Shown here: positions 22,868 to 36,300 of the stretch, one piece after another
Layout: every line of letters starts with the position of its first letter
How positions within the stretch are numbered: position 1 is the stretch's first letter
The notes under the pieces: generated by a model
Told to the model about the DNA's origin: nothing
The model's database searches: none
What the model saw: only the letters and a program-made list of their open reading frames with translations
Made by a program: the position numbers and the translations under genes
Assembly (NCBI GenBank): GCA_038380795.1
Contig: CM076260.1
Coordinates: 80,327,843 to 80,391,842, forward strand
Direction: 5' to 3'
Origin: Pyrocephalus nanus
Taxonomy: Eukaryota; Chordata; Aves; Passeriformes; Tyrannidae
Length of the DNA stretch: 64,000 nt

Positions 22868-23950
22868 CTGGAGAAAATGTCCAGCACACAGCTGGATAAA
22901 CACACTGTGGGGTGGGTGAGCGATTGGCTCACAGGTCAAGCACAGAGGGTAACAGTGAATGCGGGAACATCAGACTGGTGACCTGTCACTAGCGGCGTTC
23001 CACAGGGCTCCATTTTAGTCCTTGTGCTCTTCAGCATCTTCATAAATGATTTGGATGCAGGACTTAAAGGGATATTCAGCAAGTCTACAGATGACATGAA
23101 ACTGGGAGGAGCTGTTTACTCCCTCAAAGGCAGAGAGACTTCGACAAATCAGAGGACTGGGCAATCACCAACCACATGAAGTTCAACATGGGGAGGTGCT
23201 GGATTTTGCACCTGGGACAGGGCAACCCTGGATGTAAATAGAGACTGTGGAATGAGATGCTGGAAAACAGTGCCACGGAATGGGACCTGGGCTCCTGGTT
23301 GATGGCAAGTTCAGCATGAGTCAGCAGAGCCCTGGCAGCCAGGAGGGACAACCCTGTCCTGGGAGGCATCAGGCAAAGCATCCCCAGCTGGTAGAGGGAG
23401 GGGATTATCCCTCTCCGGTCTGCACTGGTGAGGCTTCACCTTGAATATTGTGTATAGTTTTGGTCACTGCAATATAAGGTATTAAGCTCTTACAGAGTGT
23501 CCAAAGGAGGGCAATGAAGATGGTGAAGGGCCTTGAGTGGAAGCCGTATGAGGAGCAGCTGAGGTCACTTGGTCTGTTCAGCCTGGAGGAGACTGAGGGG
23601 AGACCTCATTGCAATTACAACTTCCTTGTGAGGGGAACAGGAGAGGCAGGCGCTGATCTCTTCTCTGTGGTGACTGGTGACAGGCCCCAAGGGAATGACC
23701 TGAAGTTGTGTCAGGGGAAGTTTAGGTTGGATATTAGAAAAAGTTTCTTCACCCAGAGGGTGGTTGGGCATTGGAACAGGCTCCCCAAGGAAGTGGTCAC
23801 AGCACCAAGCCTGACAGAGTTCAAGAAGTGTTTGGATTATAGTTTCAGTCACATGGTGTGACTCTTGGGGATGGTCCCGTGCAGGGCTGAGTTGGACTCG
23901 ATGATCCTTGTGGATCCCTTCCTAACTCAGCAAATTCTGTGATTCTGTGA
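22868..23950 (+). mobile_element. CR1 LINE, 5'-truncated, with RT C-terminal part
   Basis: Plus-strand CR1. Translation gives degenerate pieces of the CR1 reverse transcriptase: [11 protein letters not shown], IFINDLD and, in place of the YADD-type site, a damaged STDD followed by MKLGG. Further on, an open stretch at 23,514-23,861 holds the conserved C-terminal block (KLCQGKFRLDIRKSFFT, HWNRLPKEVV). It ends with the CR1 3' untranslated region and the tail ATTCTGTGATTCTGTGA. Internal stops mark it as dead. The 5' boundary is approximate. Confidence 0.9.
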
Positions 23951-26900
23951 TAAGTGTTGAGGGTATCTTTACATCCAGAGGAGAACCTGCAGATTAAAGC
24001 CAGTGTGTCTGAATACAAGGAGCTAACCCCAGCTTACACAATCAGGATGACTGGATTCCCTCCTCATCTTTCTGTTTTGAAATTTCTGTTTCTTTCCCAG
24101 TTGGGTTGTGTTTTTTTGAGTAATCCTGCAGAGTTAACCTCCATAAAAATATCATCCATCCAGTGTCATAGGACGGGATCAAAAATGAGGGAGGAACAAA
24201 GGTATTTAAACACAACTGCATCAACAATAACAAAGACAAATGTATCAAAATCTTCACTTGCTATTAGAAAAGAAAAAAAGGGGGGGCATATCTGAAGATA
24301 TAAATCGGCTCTTCTATTACTGAAAACTTCTCAGCATTAGGCTATTTAATTCACCAATACTCAGAGAAACAGTCTAATTAATGTCTTTTGGTACTAAGAG
24401 GGATCTACATTTTGTATCAAAAATGTTATACAGAACAGTTCACAAAAACAGGAGGGAAAAAAACCAAAACTCCACAAGGAAAAAAAAATAAAAGAGGCAG
24501 AATAAGTACACATTCCTTGTACATACACTGTATATAAATCAGGATTTAAAATTCGAACTTGATTTTCTAATCAAAATTCAAATTCATAGTCTAAGTTTCA
24601 ACCAGAAGTAACTTTAGCAAATTAATTATTTAAAAATCCTATAGTCCTGAAAAATGCTGCAGGCTTACTCTTCTCAGTCTTCTGCAAACAACAGAGGAAG
24701 AATTCAAGAGGGAAAAGAAAAAGGGGTTAAATAAAAAAGCAACTCCAAAACATATGGAGATCTGAAGCATTTATTTTTCTTATGCTAGAAACACACATTT
24801 TCTTATGCTAGAAACACACATTTCACTAGTGCTGAACAGATGTTCTGAGTTCTCATGTACTATTGAATTTTTTAATTCACCACAGTGTCTTACAGAAATG
24901 AAATGGCAAGAGTAAGAACTCATTTCCTGAAACTTGTGTTCAAATACTAATTAGGCTACAAATTAAATAAAACAGCTCAATCCTACAAGATGACCCATCT
25001 CCTGCACCTTATGTCTAACGTCTATGCACTTCAACAGGAGTGGATACACCTAAACACCTCCTAAGGTCAGACTTGTCACTGAGAAAAGAGAGCTACAAAC
25101 CCAACACTCGCTGAGAAATCTGTTTGCAACTACAAAAACATCTTCAAGATAGAGTCTAATTTAAAATTTCCGATTAGCTGAAGCACGTGGAAGGCATCAA
25201 TTGATACTAGTGCCAAAGAGCACCAACTCCTATTCTCTTGGAAAGAGATAAACAAGTGTACTCCAGGTGCCTAGGAAACAAAACCAAAGTATCTGAAGCC
25301 AGAGTTAATTTAATTTTGGTGGTTTTCACTTGGCTTTTCTTGCTGCTGGCCATTTTGCAAGTGGATAAATAGACTTAATTTGTAATTTCTCCCTTTAAAA
25401 AAAAAAAAACTTATCTAAAGAAATAGATAAAATCAACATCTGTCAAGAAAGATTAAGTTGTCTAAGTGTAAGTTTCTACAACATAACTAAACACTGTTTC
25501 TGTGTCCGGCACTGATCTTTTCAATGAGCTTTTTTTTCAGTTAAACTGAACATGTAATTAAAAAATCTGAGGTCACAGCTATGTCTCTTTAGATACATTA
25601 GCTTTTCAAAGGTTTAGAATTTAAAGGGAGAGTACAAAGAATGTAAGTCAAATGTAACTAAAAATTGTTGCTTAGGTAAAAAGAAAAGCAAACAGAATAG
25701 TGTTTTTGTCTGATATATGGAAGCAATTTTTTTCCTGGATAACTATTGTGTTAGGCTAATTCAAGAAACAAACTGAAGTTATTGTAAGTTATGTTTTCTC
25801 CAGACATATATTTAAATCTCCACACTAAAAAACCAGCCAAACAAACAAACAAAAAAGCAAAACAACACCAAGAAAACCCACAAAACAAGAAAAAAACCAA
25901 AACACAGACACTCCCAAACACCACCACCACCCCCAATCAAAAATACATCCACACACCAATTAGGCATTTTCCTGCTTACATGAGCAATTATGTATTTTAG
26001 TAAGGCTTTTTTTTTTTTTTAATTTCAGCATAATTTCTCATTATTAAAAAAAAAATCCATTATTTATGTTTTTCTTACTTTAGTCATGTTAAGTTTTTGC
26101 TGTCTATATTCTCGCATTAAAACCAATCAAACAACCACTACCAAACAAAACCAGACAGAAAACAAACTCTCTACCTTTAAAATATTAAGTGTTGGAAAAT
26201 AATCATACAAAAAAGCCAGTCATGAAATAAAAGCATGACTCCTCCTATTCTCACACCACATGAATCAGCAGACACTACCATATTTTCTGTGGTGAAATTT
26301 CCTTTTTTCTTTCATAAATCGAATATAGTTTCAGATGAATGTATTGTAAAGTAGTACAAAAAAGAATGTTTTTAATCACAATCATGTCCATTCACTTCTT
26401 CAAACTACACTCATCCTCTTGGATATTCATTCCCTGGGCTGCTAGTACCTGTGCTCAAAACATCATCCTGGAAAATGTCTTCATCTTTTTGGAAAACAAC
26501 TTTCTTTACGTGACAAACCAGGACACATCAACACTCCCTATGGAAACATTTTGGCCCTGGAGTGCCCCAAAAAAGAAAGCCGCAGGTGGTTTGGTCACTG
26601 GTGAAGCCCTGACTGTTGTTGCAGAATTCAAGCAATGAAAGGAAACCACAGTTCCTGAAGATAGTTAGGGCCAGGATCTGCTTGCAGCATGAAATCCAGA
26701 AACATCATGTGGATCACCAGGCCCCACACAGAGCACCCAGCAACACCTACCTTAGCACCACCTACATCCCACTTTTTGGGCGTTTAAAGCAAAGCACAAG
26801 AGCAGCAGCTGCACTGACACCCCCCAACCCCACAGAATAATTAAGTGGCTCACAGTCTTTCAGCCTGAGGAGCAGAGACATTTGCTTTCAAATAAGTCTA

Positions 26901-29900
26901 CTGCTGAAAAAGGCTGAGGAATTAGACTGCATCACTGGAAAACACTGCTCTTCATGGACAGTTCTGCAGGAACTGCAATCACATCAACAAACAATGTTTA
27001 TTCTTGTTATACACACTTGAGAGTCAACTTTCTGTCGACAAGGCTTTGTCAACACATTTATGCAAAAGATGAAAAAAACCCTAAAAAAAGGCAAGAAAAG
27101 AATAGTCCAAATGGTTTTAATTTTTTCCACTAACCGCTATGACATTTTTAAAATGGAATAAAATATAGGCTTTTATATGAGGGGTTCCTCCAAAAGCCTG
27201 ATATTGAAGCCAATACTCTACAAAGTTTTGTGATAAAATTCATTAAGTGACAGATATATTTGATGGTCTACCACCACATTACCTTGCAGTACAGAGTGCC
27301 AGGAGTAACTATTGCTACAATAGAACTTGCTTCCTCAAATGCACACCATATTTACTTGTTAAATACATCCTCAGTAACTTTAAAAAAATATGAAGAAGGA
27401 ATTAATGAATTTTTAAATTAATTTAATCTAAAATTGGTTGGGAAATAACTTTGCAAAGATAAGAACTAGATTAAAGATTGTTAAAACATAATTTATTTAT
27501 TTCATCTACAAGGTAAGTTTAAGAGAACATAATTCTTCCATTTAAAATTCATCCAGAAATTTTAATTGCAAAAGAAGCACACATATGCATAAAAAGAAAA
27601 CACATCTGAACACAAAAAAAAGGCACTTTTGGAAATTACGAATTCTAGGAGCCTTACCAGCTGAAAAAAATTAAAACCTTTTCCCATCTTTATTAGAAAT
27701 TCTGATAGAAGATAATTGCAGGAACAAGTCCACAGAGATTTTTTTGGTCCTTACTGTGAACTCACATCCTCAACAGCAGCAAACAAGATGCATGCATGTC
27801 AACGACAGACTTCATTTCATAGGTACAAACCTGGGAAAAATTGGAGGTCATTCATTTTCACCAGTCAGACTGCATATCACAGACTCACGACAAGATAAAG
27901 ACAAAACACCTGCTCTATTGAAAGCTACTAAATGTTTGTGGCAAAATTGGAAGCATTTCAAAGCTGAGAAAAGTTTTGCTTGCAGAATGGGGCAGGGCGG
28001 CAGAGGAAGAGAAAACTTCTGTTCTGGAGTCCTGGGGGAAAGCACAGCCTGGAATGACATTCTTAAACCTAAAACCACCGATTAAACGTTGTCTTAAGGC
28101 AAAAATTCTACACAATGAGCTTATGCATGCATTGCAGTTTGTAGCTAAGTTATTATCTGCAATAAACTGATAACTATTCATTAACTTCTAAGCATAAGAG
28201 ACAACTGGCAAGCTATTTCATGCCTCAAAGAATTTACAGCAAAAGGGAGAGAGGTAAACACACAGTGCAGGTGACTTTGTATCTGGAAAATAAAATAAAC
28301 ATTTCAAAATGCCGTTACCTTCCAGCTGTAAAATAGATCGACATTGACACGTCCCAACAAATGTAGATTTTAAAACCAATACTGGATCCTTATGTGCTAC
28401 AGGCAGAAAAGCAAGCAATTCAGTTAATAACAAACAGCTATTAGAACTTTTTAGTGGAAACTAATTTTATTATGAGGGCCTATAAGAACAAGTGCCAAAT
28501 ACGTGCTTCGCAAGCAGCCCTAAGTACAAGGGTCATAAAATAGTATGTGTAGTGACAGTTATGGCTTGTAAGACTCCATGGGGGGAGGTTAAAAAGAAAA
28601 TATGAAAATTAAAAATTAATAAGTCTACAGTACAGTTGTTCTGAACAGACGTATTCCTGAAGTCACAACTACCAAGGCAATCCCTAAAGGCAAGATCTTT
28701 GGCTCCATAATAATTCCTGACGCACTTGGGAGTTCTGTGATTTATTTCACCTGCCTCAAAGCAGATTAGGGGAAGGAACGCTGCAGAAGTGACCAGAGCC
28801 CTACACAAGTTCCCCTCAGCAGAAAGCCAAACATCACTGTATTCTGTGCACACAAAACACTAACATTGCTGAGAGCTACCTGTTCAAAGACAAAATATGT
28901 CCTTTAATAATTCAACTCTTACTGAGACTCAGAAACAAGGTAAGAGGCTAAAAAACAACTTTGAAGCAGGATATTCAGAATTGCAGGTAACATCCATATT
29001 CAGTGGTATGGACTGTGATACCTGTGTGCTCTTCTACCACCAGGCAGTACATCCACCCTTACTCCAGGATGCAAACAGTCACGGGCTCTCCAGTTGTGTG
29101 TTTAGCATTGGTGCTTTTATCTCACAGCTCTCCTGACCAAATACAAAGACAAAACTTTTCGCTGTCCAGCTCAAAATCCAGTACCTTCCACATCAGTTTG
29201 CTTACAGGATGCCTACAGACCTTTTCTATTAAAAAATCCTGTCCACTTAAAACATTGCTACCCTCTCCTTAAGATGCTTGGGAACTTCAGGAAATTCAAA
29301 TTTTGTACAGAAAATCTGAATCTCTTCCCAGTCCTGTATTTGCCTCTTCATTCTTTTAAATGTTCCCATACATCACACAGAGGGCCACAGCCTTGTAACC
29401 TTCCAGGGAAAACCAGGACTGCAGGTCTCACCTTTCCAAATCTCACTGAGACTTTTATACATACATGCAAAAATCAGAAAGCATATTTCGTAACTCTTCA
29501 TATCATACATACATTGTTAACTTTAGCTTCCATCTGCTAAATTCTTTGATTTGGGAATCGATTTATATCACAGTATCCTTCACAGAAGACCAGTACCTTA
29601 AAAAAACTGTCACGTTCTTTCTCTATGATCAGTTTTCCCCAGAAATATTTAATATCCCTTCTTCCAAGAGCAGCTCTCCAGGTTATGTCTCCTGAGTCCA
29701 TCTCAGATAAACAATTTTTCACACTGACATTTTCTTTAGTCTGTTGCAATTCACATTCCACTGGCCCCTTTTCTGTTCCCTCTATGGTATCAGTTAAGCT
29801 GCTTTTTTTTCCACACATACACTTTTTTCTTGGCCCAAGGACAAGCAAGTTTCACAGCTTTTGAAAAAGTTTTGCATAGCAAAGCTTTCAGCTCTGACAG

Positions 29901-32900
29901 AATTAGGATGTATTTTAGGAATTTTAAAAAGCTGTGTTAATTCTAAGTATACGTATAACCTGCTGGTGTTGAACTTTTTCCTAGTGGTACTATTAAATTT
30001 ATAAAATATATGCTTTCAGCTGCCAATAATCACTTTTAAGATGTTCAAGTGGGTTAAGGTCAGATATTTCCCTTACAGTGATATAAACCCACATAATTAA
30101 AATATTTTCTATTTTACATGCTATCAACAACTTCTAAATATGTGGGTGAATGCAATAAACTTCAAATCTCTCTCAAATAGGTAATCGAGAAAAGACCTTA
30201 TTAAATTTAGCAGACAAAAGAAGGACTCTAATCCTCCAGTTGTGCTTCTCATACATGTATTAAATTATACACATCAGCTGAGAATATCTTCGGTTTTATA
30301 CATGAGCAAGACAAATTAAAAAGAGGTGAGCACTACTATTTTTTGATTGGACTTACCCCTTGCCCCAAGTTCTGTTCAAAGACTGTACATGAAAGCTTCA
30401 TCTGGTGGCAGAAAGGGAGAAAAATGACAACTGGTCCTTACAAGTGAGAAACCTTACCTCTTCAGATAAAAACATAAATAAAGTGACAAGTATGACTGCA
30501 AAGGCAGTTTCTAGAAATGCACTGAATACCACCAGAAGGGTAAATGTTTCCTGAAATACTGAATAAAACAAGCACCAACAAAATAAAACCTTGACAAATC
30601 CAGTAACTTCCTACTCAGTGAAAAATTTGTCGAATATGTAATTCAGTACACACATACCACATTCCACACATTTATTTATTATCCTAAATTCCATAAGGGA
30701 CATTAATTCAGAACAAGTGAATCCAGCTTGTGGCATATTTTATATACATGCAACAGGATTGTCCTGTAAGTCCACTTTTCAGTAGAAAGGTGAAACCAGT
30801 AAAATAACCCCACACCAAACTATTTGTGAAGTCTTTAGAGGGGTCTAACTGTTTTGCGTACAATGCTCAGTAAGTCTGCATTCCTTATGGAGTTTCAATA
30901 AAAACCTAATTTAAGTAGTTTTGACTTATCAGAACACAGAATAAAGCACTAACCACGCAAAACAGTTAGTGTAATTTAATCAAAGTGACTGCCAAAGCAG
31001 CAAAGGCTATTAAAAGGCAGCAAAACCCACATACAAGCAACATACAGACTGACCACAAGTCTAGTAAAATACTAGGTATCCATTAGAAGTGGAAAGATTA
31101 ACTTGTTTCAGCAATTGGGTTGCTAATTAAGAGCCTTTTTAACTTTCCCACTATTATTTATGCCTGACCTGTCACTCTTTTTAGTGCTCATTAGCACAAT
31201 TCATCTACTGTCTTGTCCACAGAAAGGGAAATTTTTAGAGTAAGAGATACTATCATATGCTTATTTTGTGGAATAAAACCAAAACTTAAAAAAAAGGACA
31301 CAAAAAAAACCCAAAAAGCATAACACTGAAGAAGATTTTACTGAAGATAAAATACATTTACTTGCTTTATCTGTTTTACACCTGATATCATACATATCTT
31401 GTGTGGATTAGTGCATACCCTCTTTTTCCTGGGGCAAAGACTTCAGATAAATCAATCATCACATGTTGAGTTTCATGCAGTTTCAACAAGAAATTGTTTC
31501 TAAGGCTATTCCATCTGTTGTACAGTTATTTTAACTACTATGATTGTTTTAATATGACAAGAGGATAAAATTCATAAACAGCTGAGTAGCCAGTCTCATT
31601 TGCTAAAACAACACAGACACTTATGAACCTAAACCTCTGAAGTGGTTTTCTGTCCCACTACAATTTTTCTTTTTAATCTTTCAGTCTGTTTCTGCTTTTT
31701 GAGAAATCTGGCCTAAGATAGTTTCAACAGCTGGAGGACCTGGAGTCAAGGCACCACAGAAATCAAAGCCAGCTACACAAAGAACAGATTCACATCAACT
31801 TTCACCCAACGCTTAAAATAACTGTATTCAGAGTTTGATCAAAAAAAAATCTCAATCTTTTTTTTCAGAGGAAATTAAACTGTAGTGCACTAGCCTGGCA
31901 CAAGCTTTTTCATTTCATACAATATTCAATAAAGATTTCTGACACAATGATCTGCAAAGTAGTACTTGAATTTATTTCTCACAGACAAGGTACATAGGAA
32001 CGAAGGAGGTAAAATCTAAGATATATATTTTATACACAGCAAGTCTTCCTTGGTGCACCACTTATCTCAGAAGGAGTTGCAAGCTCTATTTCTGTGACGG
32101 AAAACAGTAGCCAGATCACAGCAAGGAGAGCTGTTATAATTTATCTGGCCAAGGAGAAGTAGTACTTAAAAAAAGCAACAGCAACAACAAAAACACCCAA
32201 AGACACCAGTTCAGTTTAAACCTTTATATTACAGTGAGCTGCTTTCAAGCTTTTCTTGACAAATAAATAAAAACAAGTTTCTGCCTCGAGAAGCCCAAAA
32301 TACACTGAACAAACATTTAACATACATAGGAAACATACACAGTTTATTTCATCCTCAACATTTCCTGAGACAAATCTCTCCTCTTTGATCACAGTGCTTC
32401 ACCAAACATCTTGTCTCAACTTCTCTCTCCCTGTTCTACCTTCCCACTACCAAGAATGCCATCACCACAGAAGTTGTCTTTTCAGGCCATCAGTGCACAC
32501 TCCTAACAGTTGAATGAGCCATTTCAATTAAACGGTATGAATGAGCCATATTTGTGTGAATTGTAAGACAGGGTTTATAGTTGATAAGACCATTTTCACT
32601 TCCTCTTTTTTCTTGATGATGATCTTTTATTCATTTTCTGCATTCCTACATTACAATTACACCTAATCACAGCTTCACAAGTAGTCCTTCTCAACACACT
32701 TGCTGGCTTTTTCCCTTTGAATGCTTGAACCTGATGACATGGCAGCGCACAAACACTAAATGAACACCTGGGGGGAAGCCCTCCCCAGGTGAAGCCAGAA
32801 GTTGTGTTTCCTACCTATTGACTCCAGGATCAGGTACTCAGAGCCCAAGTAGATAACTTAAAAAAAATATTCAGTCATCAATTTCACTCAGGCTTGAGCC

Positions 32901-33284
32901 ACCAAGCTAATAGCATAACAAGTCCTAAGCTGAAGGCAGCTAGTAGCTAAGATGATAAACAAGAAAGCTAAATATTTCATGAATAGAGGATTATAGCTTG
33001 AGTTAGCATAGGAATTACTGGTGTTCAACCAATTGTGCCACTTGGTGCCAACCCTACAATCACCAGAACACCTTTGAGAATGATACAAAACTTGAACTTG
33101 GCCTCTAAAGAAAATCTCCCATTCAGCCACAGAGGTGCTCCGAGAATTGTGACTGCAGGAATTAAGCACAGATCTCAAAATAAATAAAATCAATGTCAAA
33201 AATTAAGTCAGAAAAGTCAAGACATTCCTTCTGTAACCAAGAATTCAATCAAAGAGAAAACATTTTCTTCGTAGTAAGAAAGCC
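23951..33284. other. Intronic DNA, no gene seen
   Basis: More than 9 kb of AT-rich intron. Apart from a 23 bp tandem duplication, an AAAC/AAAACC-rich stretch at about 25,827-25,935 and A tracts, I recognise nothing. The open frames (up to about 115 codons) lack conserved motifs. Confidence 0.5.
24778..24823. repeat. 23 bp perfect tandem duplication
   Basis: The unit beginning TCTTATGCTAG and ending ACACATTT is present at 24,778-24,800 and again at 24,801-24,823 with no differences, so it is probably recent. Confidence 0.9.
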
Positions 33285-33326
33285 TTGCAAATCTCTTCCA
33301 ACTCAGGATATTCTATGATTCTATGA
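33285..33326 (+). mobile_element. CR1 3' tail remnant
   Basis: The stretch CTTCCAACTCAGGATATTC followed by TATGATTCTATGA is the extreme 3' end of a CR1 element. Some diverged CR1 sequence may continue to the left, to about 33,230. Confidence 0.75.
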
Positions 33327-36300
33327 CAAATGTCTGCAGTGAAGCAAATGCTAGGAAGTACTTCTGGGGAAGTAAACTATGGCTGAAACACGATCTGTTA
33401 AAGTAATGAAGGTGGGGCCTGATGGGCCAGGACTAGGCTGGACTACCAGGCAAAAAAGAAATTGTCCTCCACACTAACAAGCCAGTCAATCCTGCACACC
33501 TGAAAGCCTTGCTTCTCCCAAAGACACCCATAAGACCTCAGAAATCCCCCTCACTGTCCTTTCCAGACTTCATTTTCAGCTACAGCAGACTAAAGGCCAG
33601 CTACTACCAGAAGGCACAGCCCTGATCATACAACCTTGACCCACCCCTTCAATGGCACTTCAGCTTCTTTCTTCCCCCAGCAATAAGTTGATTCAAGCAC
33701 AATAAGATTTTTATATTTTGGCAGAGTATGTTTTCTGCCACTTTATCTCTCTGCACCAGTACATCATGGGTCATATAAGAAGTAAAGTGCCAAAGGAGAA
33801 GCAGAAGGTGCATGTAGGAGGGACAGCAAGGACTTGGGAGAGCCGTAAGACTACCTGCCCTTTCAGCAGCTCCTAGCTGGCTCGCTGGGTAAGTTGTCAT
33901 GCAGATCCAGACCCTGCTTCAAAACATGAAGAGGTGTGGCAGAGAGACATGCAGAAAATTCTCTTTGCCTCACCCATATAATTTTGGATAATTCAAAACA
34001 GCTGTTGCAACCAGTTCTGAAGACGAACAGATTCTTCAAGGGAAAACATCATCATTCTATTCACCATACAGCCAAAAGCACAGTGGCTTTTGAGTACAGC
34101 CACAATGGAAGCAATCACTAACAGTTCATGAATTCCAATGCCTAAGGACAAAACAGCATTAACAGTTTCTAAAGAATTAAAACAATAAATGCAGTGTAAA
34201 ACTTTGAGCAATTTACAAATAATTAAAAATTTTCTATGGGAGATATCTGAAACTAATTGTGTCATTACATTAGCTAGAAGTTACCCTTATTTTAATAACT
34301 CATGTTTTCCCTTGTAGTGCTAATTATAATTTTGTATTTGCACAATTACAATTTACCCTAAGAAAGCGCATACTAAAGACAGTCCAATTCACAAAATTGT
34401 TTTCATGGTTTTATCAATAACCACAAGCAAGAATATTTATGCAGAGCATATTAATATTTTTAAACATTAATATTATGGACTGCACTATGCGGAACAGAAA
34501 TATAATATCAGGTGTGTATTGCAGATACACAATAACGCCTAAATTGAGTAGAATGTTCAAGATCACTACAACTTAAATTGTCAGTCACAGCTTGACAGGA
34601 CAACATTTTTTACATAATACCTTTCAAATTACAGAGCAGTATGAGCATGGAAATTGTAAACACAAAATCCCAACAAGGTAATAGCTTTAGGGCCCTTTAA
34701 AGCATGGCTAAACTTAAATTTTCATTTTCTATAAATGAGAGGCATGGCAATAAAAACTCTTAACCTGGGAGAATTTATTTTTAACACTGCCTCTCCCTTT
34801 TCTGCTTTTCCTGTTATTAACAGGAGCAGAGCCAGGTTGGCAGCTGAAGAAATGAACAACAGTTTCAAGACCACAAGGCAGGGGAGCAAGGGAAGAAGGA
34901 GATAAGCAGTGACCCAGACCTCACCTAAAGCAAAACCAGAGCATTCAAAGCAGTAAGAAGGCACTGAGCAAAGACCGAAACACTGTTTAATGAAAAGAAG
35001 GTTCTATAGCAAACAGCACCTGAATTACGCTCCCAAACAAGTCTCAAAGATAATCAAACTGTTGGTCAAAAACATCTACCAAGGGATATTCCAAACAGCA
35101 ACACAGGAAACTCCTGACCATCCTAAAGGGTGCTGTGAGGGGGATAAACCAAATCAATGAGCAGATTAAGACAACTTATTATGAATGCTATCCTGAATGC
35201 CAGATCTTCCTTTTCCCTACCTTCAACCTGATTCTGAACAGAAGGAAAGGGAGATGGAGTGTGTAAGTGGAATTTCTGCTACAGGCCTTCTCTAAATGAG
35301 ATCCTGCAGGAAAGCACAGTCTATAGTCTATTTTTTTCACTCTCTTACAGATTTTCCTGGCAGCATGGGACAGCAGCCTCAAAACCACTTCTATGGCTCT
35401 GGTTGGCATGAGGGTGGAAAAAAGCATTTCTGTCCTGCTTTTTGTAAAGTGCTTCAACATTGTGGTGCTAAGATGACGTGGGGGAGTGAAACTCTCTTCT
35501 CAGGAAAATGCTACCTTTTTTTAGGCTGTCATTCAGCTACAGACAGAAACGTTTCTGTTGGTGGTGATGTGATTTCTCAGGTCTTGGGAAACATTCTCAC
35601 AAATTTACATAGGATCTGAAATTATGATACTTCATATAGCAGGTCTCACATAAATTTTTGTTTCACATGCTTTGCTCTTACTTCACACTAAATCACTTAC
35701 ATTAAGAAACAGTGCTGCAATTGCACTCCTACCTGTCAGAATGCTGCATCAAGTTACAGCATGTAATTCCCAGGATTATCCTACCTTGGAAGCACAAGAT
35801 CTAATACTCACCCTGTTTCCACACTGCAATGAAACACTAATAAGATATCTTTTTATATTCCTGTACTTCATAGGAGGTTATACAGCTTGAAAGCTACTGA
35901 AAATGTATCTAGGACTTCTGACTCTCACTGAAGGAACACGAAACACACCATACTTCTCACATCCTAAAAATGTTATTGACTTATTGACATGGCACCAAGT
36001 CATGCTTTAACTCATTTGTGTGGCAAGTTTTATGTGGCAAGAATTATTTTTTAAGATAAGTTTGAGGAATTTTTAAAACCTTGCTATTCCATTGTATAAA
36101 CAATCATGAAACTGCAATACTCTATAGGGAAAAAAAACCTTTCTATACAAGCAAACTATAAAACATGGATTTTGTTCTCCATCTAAAAAAAATATAATTA
36201 TCTTCATTGGATGAGAACTGACGGAAGGTTAAAAAAAAAAATCAAAGAATTTATCATCAAATACTAGTTTTCCACATTTTAGAATTCCTGTAGAACAAAA